A stretch of 64,000 nt of DNA, taken from a bacterium (GTDB taxonomy: Bacteria > Bacteroidota > Bacteroidia > Cytophagales > Cyclobacteriaceae). The translations under genes were made by a program, and so were the position numbers. This document shows positions 58,353-64,000 of the stretch, piece after piece. The stretch covers positions 62,001 to 126,000 of the forward strand of contig JANSWY010000005.1 of NCBI GenBank assembly GCA_024743255.1. Reading direction: 5' to 3'. Within the stretch, counting starts at the first letter, position 1. The number at the start of each line of letters is the position of its first letter. The notes under the pieces are model-generated. The model searched no databases. It was not told the origin of the DNA and worked only from the letters and a program-made list of their open reading frames with translations.

Positions 58353-59945
58353 TTATGCTGTAATTGTTGCCATGTAATTGGCCAGATTTTCGTCCTTGCT
58401 TAAACCCAATTTCTTCCTGATTCGGTATCTGGCTGTTTTTACACTATCTGGTGAGATTCCTAAGATTTGAGATGATTCCTTCAAGTTCATATTCAACCGA
58501 ATCAATGCACAGAGTTTTACTTCAGCATTTCCAAGATCGGGACATTTTTGTTGTAGTGTAGAGAAGAATCCTTCGTGAACTTCCTCAAACCTTAATTTAA
58601 AATTTTCCCATTCCTTATCGGCTCTAAAGCTTTCATCAATTATTCCGCTTATCTCCTTTAATGCCTTCTTGTTTTCAGGTGAGATCTTTTTGTTAAGCTC
58701 ATTCACCTTTTCTTTCATGTTGTTTATGATTTCATTCTTTTGAACAAAATTTACTGCATAAGAAGCTAATTCCCGGTTTTTATGTTCCAGTTCAAGCCTT
58801 AACTGCTTTGACTTTAATCTTGCACTTCTTACACGAAATCTCATAACCAAAAAGATGATTATCCCTCCCATTGCTGCAAAAAGAAACAGCAATCCGGCGA
58901 TTGTGTATTTCAAGTTTGTTTCTGCCTTTTCCTTCTCTAATCCTAATATTTGTTGCTCCTTCTTCGCGTTTTCATTCTCCAATTGTAACACCTCAATTTT
59001 TTCCTTTACTTCTAACCCTCTTAGCTTTTTATCTAGATTGTACTCCTTCCTGAGATACTCATGCGCTTTGTCATAGTCTTTTCTGTTCTCATACATTTCG
59101 ACTGCTATATTGTATATACCCCTTAAGGTATAGTCATTATCAATTGTATCATTTCCGGCAATTGCTGAATCAAGATAAACCTCTGCCATCTCCCAATCTC
59201 GTTTCCTGGAGTATGCGTAAACCAGATTGGCCTCTACATCATTTATCATGATGGCGTTCTTTGATAATGCTCTGGCTTCCAATAGATAGTTTAACCCTTC
59301 ATCCAAAAGTGAATCATAATTAGCCATGATAACACCCATATTGAGTAACATTAGTTTTGTTCCGTATTCATCGTTTATCTTCTTCTTCAACTCCAAAGCA
59401 ATTTTACCATGGTATAGAGCTGAATCAATTTTGTTGAAGTAGTGATAGATTGCACAAAGATTTGTATGACATCTTGATAATATCTTATCATCTCCCAAAG
59501 ACTTGGCTATTAGTGACGCTTGTTTAACTGCATCTACTGACTCTTTTTCTGAGCCCATACCTTCATGAACTAACGCAAGACTTAATAGTGTATTAGCCAA
59601 TCCTTTTTGATCGTCTAGATTTACAAATAAATCTTTGGCAATCAAAAGGTTTTCCATGGCCTCATCAAAGGGACCATATTGTGCTATTTTACCAATGTTA
59701 TAATGAGCTCTGGCTTTCCCTAAATCATATTGCCCGTTATTTGTTAAGGATAACATCACCAAACTTATCTCCTTTGCTTTCTCAGGATCGGTTTTCAGGA
59801 TTTTTGAGGCCCAGTTATGAAGAGTATCTACTTTTTCCTGCACAGTATTTATTTCTCCAATTACAGAATTTATCTCCTGATCAAGAGTTTGCGAAAATGA
59901 AATGTGAGATAGAAATAGAAATAAAAGTAATAGAAGGTTTCGCAT
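58353..59945 (-). CDS. TPR-membrane-HTH transcription regulator
   Basis: 530 residues from the ATG at 59943-59945, which opens directly with a signal peptide (MRNLLLLLFLFLSHISFSQ); an ATG nine codons upstream is also possible. Residues about 30-330 are tetratricopeptide repeats (ARAHYNIGKIAQYGPFDEAM). A membrane helix lies at about 343-363 (IAGLLFLFAAMGGIIIFLVM), followed by a long coiled coil. The C-terminal HTH (NAEVKLCALIRLNMNLKESS, VKTARYRIRKKLGL) resembles that of the propeller regulator at 24144 more than the classic LuxR HTH of its neighbour at 54316. No kinase or receiver domain. The input is unknown. Confidence 0.86.
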   Translation of the reverse strand: MRNLLLLLFLFLSHISFSQTLDQEINSVIGEINTVQEKVDTLHNWASKILKTDPEKAKEISLVMLSLTNNGQYDLGKARAHYNIGKIAQYGPFDEAMENLLIAKDLFVNLDDQKGLANTLLSLALVHEGMGSEKESVDAVKQASLIAKSLGDDKILSRCHTNLCAIYHYFNKIDSALYHGKIALELKKKINDEYGTKLMLLNMGVIMANYDSLLDEGLNYLLEARALSKNAIMINDVEANLVYAYSRKRDWEMAEVYLDSAIAGNDTIDNDYTLRGIYNIAVEMYENRKDYDKAHEYLRKEYNLDKKLRGLEVKEKIEVLQLENENAKKEQQILGLEKEKAETNLKYTIAGLLFLFAAMGGIIIFLVMRFRVRSARLKSKQLRLELEHKNRELASYAVNFVQKNEIINNMKEKVNELNKKISPENKKALKEISGIIDESFRADKEWENFKLRFEEVHEGFFSTLQQKCPDLGNAEVKLCALIRLNMNLKESSQILGISPDSVKTARYRIRKKLGLSKDENLANYMATITA

Positions 59946-60065
59946 AGGTGGTGCTTTTGAAATATTCGTCATTAGCTAAGAACAAAAAAGTAATGACGGT
60001 TTATTCAAATATAGGGAATTTGAGTTGTTTATTGCTTCCTTATCAATGGTTGCAATTAAGGAATA

Positions 60066-61757
60066 TTATGCTTGTCTAATCCGAATATGCCAGAAACAAA
60101 ATGTAAAGTTCAGTATGGTAATAACACCAAGAATTACCCAAAACATAGATTTGATTCCTCCAACTAAACCAATTGGTGAAAATAACAAATACAATAGTAG
60201 AATAAACCAAACTAAAGTAGTTGATACAGGAATAGCATATTTCCAGGGCTCAAGTTTTACGGTACTAGAATCCTGTTCATTCGAATTTGATGCAGCTGGT
60301 TTTATCTGCCCAATCAACAACATTAAAAGCACCTCTATTCCAAATAGGATAGCATACATATGGACGTAATGAACGTCCCATTCGAAAACAAACCGGTACA
60401 AACCATAGGCGATCACATGAAAAACAATAGTGAATTTTGCAGCCAAAGCTGGAACTCTTTTAGTGAATAGACCTATTACGACAACCGCTATGATCGGAAT
60501 ATTATAAAAACCAGTAAAAACTCTTATCAACTCCCATAATCCCTTTGGAGCAAATTGTAGTAATGGTGCGATTATGAAGGATAGAATTGCCAAAACAACA
60601 CTAGCAATTTTTGCTACCTGAATAAGTTTGGTATTTGAGAGCTCTTTCGTCTTCAAAGGTGCGTAGACATCTAATACAAACATTGTTGCCGCACTATTTA
60701 ACAGCGAATTAAATGAACTGAATACTGCACCAAGTAAAACAGCCAGGAAGAATCCAGTCATGAATTTAGGAAGCACATCTCCTACTAATATAGGATAAGC
60801 TAAATCTATGCTAGTCAATGAGTCTCCATATAGATGAAATGCTATAGTTCCAGGCAACATCATCATGAATGGGACCATTAATTTAAAGTAACCTGAGATT
60901 AAAACACCCTTCTGTCCTTCTGCTAAATCCTTTGCTCCTAACGTTCTTTGAATCACATATTGGTTCGTACACCAGTAAAACAGATTGGCGAAAATCATTC
61001 CAGTGAAGATCGTCCCAAAAGGTATTGGGTCTTCTGGTCCTCCTATGGCGTTTAGCTTCTCTGTGTTGGTAGTTGTGACAATTTTCAGACCATCTCCAAT
61101 ACTTCCATCCCCCAACAAAATCAAACCCAAAATAGGCACAAGAATTCCAACTATAAGAAGTCCAACCCCATTGATAGTATCCGATATAGCTACTGCTTTT
61201 AGTCCTCCAAAAATTGCATACAGTGAACCAATAACTCCTATAGTGATGACCGTATAAACCAATGCTTGTCCGAATGTGATATTGAACAAAGTCGGAATAT
61301 CAAAAAGCTGCAAAACAGCCAAAGCACCACTGTAAAGTACAGCTGGACCCGTAATAAGTCCGTATCCAAGCATAAAAAGCACAACCGAAAGCCTTCTTAC
61401 TCCATCGTCAAACCTTGAATTTAGAAACTCCGGAAGAGTGGTGAAAGCTCCCTTTAGATACTTTGGAAGAAACACAAGTGCCATTAAGATAATAGCAATA
61501 CCAGCAGTAACTTCCCAGGCCATACTGGTTAGGTTGAATCCATAAGCGGATCCATTCAGAGCTATCAGTTGTTCAGCAGACAGATTGGTCAATAATAAGC
61601 TGCCTGCAATGAAAGTCCCAGTTAGACTCCTACCAGCAAGAAAATAACCATCTTTGGTACCTACTTCATTTCTAGTTTTAAGATAAGAGATATAAGCAAC
61701 AAGGCCCATAAATATGGCACAGGAGATTAAAGCGGTATAGATATTTCCTATTTCCAA
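60066..61757 (-). CDS. Sodium:solute symporter (SSS), SGLT-like
   Basis: 563 residues with about 14 membrane helices. The start is TTG at 61755-61757, preceded at 6-nt spacing by a strong SD (AGGAGAGAG); the frame has no ATG above it. The N-terminal DGYFLAGRSLTGTFIAGSLL and FLPKYLKGAFTTLPEFLNSR are family signatures, and the long loop before NQYVIQRTLGAKDLAEGQKG fits the SGLT/vSGLT branch that carries sugars. The substrate may be a hexose or other small sugar; nothing adjacent confirms it. Single-gene unit between two unrelated minus-strand genes. Confidence 0.9.
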   Translation of the reverse strand: MEIGNIYTALISCAIFMGLVAYISYLKTRNEVGTKDGYFLAGRSLTGTFIAGSLLLTNLSAEQLIALNGSAYGFNLTSMAWEVTAGIAIILMALVFLPKYLKGAFTTLPEFLNSRFDDGVRRLSVVLFMLGYGLITGPAVLYSGALAVLQLFDIPTLFNITFGQALVYTVITIGVIGSLYAIFGGLKAVAISDTINGVGLLIVGILVPILGLILLGDGSIGDGLKIVTTTNTEKLNAIGGPEDPIPFGTIFTGMIFANLFYWCTNQYVIQRTLGAKDLAEGQKGVLISGYFKLMVPFMMMLPGTIAFHLYGDSLTSIDLAYPILVGDVLPKFMTGFFLAVLLGAVFSSFNSLLNSAATMFVLDVYAPLKTKELSNTKLIQVAKIASVVLAILSFIIAPLLQFAPKGLWELIRVFTGFYNIPIIAVVVIGLFTKRVPALAAKFTIVFHVIAYGLYRFVFEWDVHYVHMYAILFGIEVLLMLLIGQIKPAASNSNEQDSSTVKLEPWKYAIPVSTTLVWFILLLYLLFSPIGLVGGIKSMFWVILGVITILNFTFCFWHIRIRQA

Positions 61758-61763
61758 ATTATA

Positions 61764-61772
61764 CTCTCTCCT
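61764..61772 (-). promoter_or_regulatory. Strong Shine-Dalgarno for a TTG start
   Basis: AGGAGAGAG on the minus strand lies 6 nt from the TTG that begins the symporter gene. Strong SD sequences are uncommon among the genes here, so this one is good support for the TTG start. Confidence 0.7.
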
Positions 61773-61847
61773 GGAATACCATGGTGGTTTCCTGACTTAT
61801 TAATTGAATTGTTGAAATTGTATCTAGGTGTGTAATTCTGATATGCT

Positions 61848-63080
61848 TTATTTTTTCCGCTTTTTCTTTTTGAACTGCTGATCCATTTCCTGAGCTTCCT
61901 TCATAAGAGATTTCCAATCCTGAGGCTTGTCATCAGTGAAATCAACTACATTCTTATAATCACCTTTAGATAATTGAATGCGCTCTATAGGTTTGGAGAA
62001 GTTTGCTTCTATTTCTGCTAGTAATTCTCTTTCTTCCTTACTGCAAAAACTAATAGCCTTTCCTTTTTCTCTACCTCTTCCAGTTCTTCCAACCCGATGG
62101 ACATATTGTTCCGGAGACTCAGGTATATCATAATTGATTACGATCTCTACTCCTGGTATGTCTATACCTCGGGCACTTACATCAGTAGCAATCAAAATCT
62201 TATTATCTCCATTACGAAAAGCCTTCATTGTCGCATCACGCTCCTTTTGATTTTTATCACTATGAATTGTGTCGCTATCTACTTCTACCCTCTTCAATGC
62301 TTTCATTACCCGCTCAGCACGAACTTTTGTTCTTACAAAGACTAACATCTTTTGGTCCGCATTGTTTCTAATTAAATCCTCAAGAAAGAATCTTTTATCA
62401 TCCATTTCGATGAATGCCAGCGAATGATCGATATTCTTGGAGACTGGATCTTTTGGTGAAATCTGGATTCTGATTGCATTCTTTACTAATGAATACGCCA
62501 ACTTCTTAATGGTCTCATTAATTGTTGCTGAGAAGAATAATGTCTGCCTTCTTTTCGGCACGTGCCTCATCAAGTCTTTTATATCCTTAATAAAACCAAG
62601 ATCCAGCATGTGGTCAGCTTCATCCAGAACCAGTATCTCAACCTTATCAAGTTTAAGGTGACCCTGACTAACCAAGTCAAACATTCTTCCAGGAGTAGCA
62701 ATTAAAACATCAACTCCCTTCTGTAATTTCTCAATTTGAGGAGCCTGATCAGTGCCGCCATGGATACTTAAGTATCTTAATTTCAACGATTTACCAAACT
62801 CCTTGAACACTCCAGCAATTTGAATAGCTAATTCGTGCGTTGGAGCCATCACCAAACATCTCACCTGTTTGTGTTGACTTTTTCTTGTGGACAACAAATG
62901 CAATATTGGGATTGCAAAGGCTGCAGTTTTTCCTGTTCCGGTCTGTGCTATAGCCAGCACATCTTCTCTCTTCAGAATTGCAGGTATTGACTTGTATTGA
63001 ATGTCAGTTGGTTTCTTATAACCAAGCTTTTGAATGCTCTCCTTAATTTCAGGGGATATGCGGAATTGATCGAATTTCAT
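61848..63080 (-). CDS. DEAD-box RNA helicase, RhlE-like
   Basis: 410 residues from the ATG at 63078-63080 (MKFDQFRISPEIKESIQKLG). The ORF extends upstream to 63149, across the promoter box, which argues for the inner start. Q-motif (GYKKPTDIQ), motif I AQTGTGKTAA, Ia PTHELAIQ, TPGR, motif II VLDEADHM, motif III SAT, and motif VI HRVGRTGRGR are all present. A short basic tail (KKKKRKK) ends the protein. It would unwind RNA in ribosome assembly or decay. The assignment to RhlE rather than CsdA/DbpA is from length and tail. Confidence 0.93.
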   Translation of the reverse strand: MKFDQFRISPEIKESIQKLGYKKPTDIQYKSIPAILKREDVLAIAQTGTGKTAAFAIPILHLLSTRKSQHKQVRCLVMAPTHELAIQIAGVFKEFGKSLKLRYLSIHGGTDQAPQIEKLQKGVDVLIATPGRMFDLVSQGHLKLDKVEILVLDEADHMLDLGFIKDIKDLMRHVPKRRQTLFFSATINETIKKLAYSLVKNAIRIQISPKDPVSKNIDHSLAFIEMDDKRFFLEDLIRNNADQKMLVFVRTKVRAERVMKALKRVEVDSDTIHSDKNQKERDATMKAFRNGDNKILIATDVSARGIDIPGVEIVINYDIPESPEQYVHRVGRTGRGREKGKAISFCSKEERELLAEIEANFSKPIERIQLSKGDYKNVVDFTDDKPQDWKSLMKEAQEMDQQFKKKKRKK

Positions 63081-63096
63081 GGAATTAATTGAAATG

Positions 63097-63104
63097 CAAA
63101 GATA
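63097..63104 (-). promoter_or_regulatory. -7 box TATCTTTG before the RNA helicase gene
   Basis: An exact TAnnTTTG match on the minus strand, 16 nt upstream of the helicase ATG. The nearest TTG is at 13-bp spacing, shorter than normal. Confidence 0.5.
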
Positions 63105-63170
63105 GTAGGGTATCTCACAACTACTGCGTTTCTCAATGCAAAGACACACAAATCACACAACAAATTTGAA

Positions 63171-64000
63171 ATGAAACTTCTAATTAGCAGACTTACAATC
63201 CTTTTTGTACTTCTTACCCTCTTTGCAAGTTGTACAGAAGATGAACCAACTACGGAAGAACAACAACCTCAACAAGAAGAAGATCCAATTGAAAATGTAA
63301 ACACAACTCCAAGATTCGAAGGTGACTTGAACGCATTATTCGTAGGTCATAGCACCATGAATGATGTTGTAGGTGAGTACGTTTCTGTACTTTCTGAATT
63401 AAAAAGAAATACTACGGAATTATCTCTGGATGTTGTCACAAATTATGATCCTGAAAATGCTCATGAAACATTTAGTGGGTTGAGTTTAGGAGGTAAAATT
63501 GATTATGAATATGTAAGAGATGTTTTGAATGGCGATAATCACTCCTACGATTTCGCTGTAATCACAGAAGAATGGGACTATCAAAATTACAATATCGACT
63601 ACCATGGAACAGATAGTAATGACCCAATAACAGGATGCAGACCTGATGGTTATGAAGTTCCTGGACAATGGAGCAACCCGGAATTCGCGTGGTATTTCAA
63701 CCCATATTATGTTCAATTGTACAAGGATGCTTTGTCTTGTGGTAATTCAAATAGTATAACCTTCTATTATCAAACCTGGTCTCTTGGATGGAACGAAGTT
63801 GAAAATGGAGATACAAGACTATCAAACCAGGATTACGTTCGTCCGTCATATTCTCAAATTGAGGAAGACATTAGAACGGGTCAAAATTACCCAGATCTTC
63901 CATTAGCAGACCGAATTGATTATGAAGGAGTTAAGTGGCAACACTTTGTACATCATGCCAATAGACCTGATATAGTCTTTATTCCTGCTGGTTTTGCAAT
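63171..64000 (+). CDS. SGNH-hydrolase-like lipoprotein, cut by the window edge
   Basis: The gene begins at ATG 63171 and is still open at the last base, giving at least 276 residues. The N-terminus (MKLLISRLTILFVLLTLFAS, then Cys21) is a lipoprotein signal, followed by an acidic Gln/Glu/Pro-rich linker (about 22-45). ALFVGHSTMND at about 55-65 sits where SGNH hydrolases have their GDS block, with Ser as the possible nucleophile, and FAVITEEWDYQN would follow the next strand. DIVFIPAGFA, at the edge, may be the start of a later core strand. The C-terminal motif that would carry the Asp and His is outside the window, so the function is tentative. Confidence 0.7.
   Translation, partial: MKLLISRLTILFVLLTLFASCTEDEPTTEEQQPQQEEDPIENVNTTPRFEGDLNALFVGHSTMNDVVGEYVSVLSELKRNTTELSLDVVTNYDPENAHETFSGLSLGGKIDYEYVRDVLNGDNHSYDFAVITEEWDYQNYNIDYHGTDSNDPITGCRPDGYEVPGQWSNPEFAWYFNPYYVQLYKDALSCGNSNSITFYYQTWSLGWNEVENGDTRLSNQDYVRPSYSQIEEDIRTGQNYPDLPLADRIDYEGVKWQHFVHHANRPDIVFIPAGFA

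Overview
The window is AT-rich chromosomal DNA that reads as a free-living, probably marine member of the Bacteroidota, most likely order Cytophagales. The taxonomic call is inference from several signs: paired LytS-like kinases and LytTR regulators, Por-secretion (type IX) C-terminal sorting domains, TonB-dependent receptors, a regulator of the Reg_prop/Y_Y_Y type, TAnnTTTG -7 promoter boxes and mostly weak Shine-Dalgarno sites. I see no rRNA, tRNA, CRISPR array, insertion sequence, phage gene or pseudogene. About 43 protein genes cover nearly all of it, and one more runs off the right edge.

Layout. 0.1-4.5 kb: a periplasmic-binding-domain histidine kinase and an FtsX/MacB-type permease. 4.7-10.8 kb: a secreted FG-GAP/ASPIC/PKD protein, then a four-gene operon of LytS kinase, LytTR regulator, a lysozyme-like protein and a large lipoprotein. 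11.2-15.1 kb: a 1324-residue surface-type protein with about 18 copies of a 36-residue stalk repeat and a C1q-like head. 15.1-18.3 kb: a dCache chemoreceptor and a beta-lactamase-family serine hydrolase. 18.5-20.7 kb: a second LytS/LytTR pair, translationally coupled to a DUF3574 lipoprotein. 20.7-40.7 kb: a beta-glucan (cellulose) utilisation region. It holds a multimodular GH5 endoglucanase, a propeller/LuxR regulator, a GH3 beta-glucosidase, a third LytS/LytTR pair facing a TonB-dependent receptor, and an operon of GH9 glucanase, GPH sugar transporter, GH1 beta-glucosidase, alpha-carbonic anhydrase and GlpF-type channel. 40.9-47.7 kb: a TonB receptor, a lone receiver domain, a YfiR-domain histidine kinase and a penicillin-acylase-family Ntn hydrolase. 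48.0-52.6 kb: two universal stress proteins, a hemolysin III/PAQR protein, a small cupin-like protein, a membrane LytTR regulator and an unknown membrane protein. 52.7-64.0 kb: an ABC-F ATPase, two TPR-membrane-HTH regulators flanking HrpB, a sodium/solute symporter, a RhlE-like helicase and the start of an SGNH-like lipoprotein.

How it fits together. GH5 would cut cellulose outside the cell, GH9 and GH3 would shorten oligosaccharides, the GPH carrier would import disaccharide and GH1 would finish it in the cytoplasm. The propeller/LuxR protein is the obvious local regulator. No SusC/SusD pair is present in the window. Two of the LytS/LytTR loci carry perfect direct repeats spaced exactly 21 bp in their divergent intergenic regions, the geometry expected of LytTR operators. 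Seven of eight tail-to-tail gene pairs end within 4 nt of each other or overlap, which is the most unusual window-wide property. The most distinctive single gene is the repeat-stalk/C1q-head protein.
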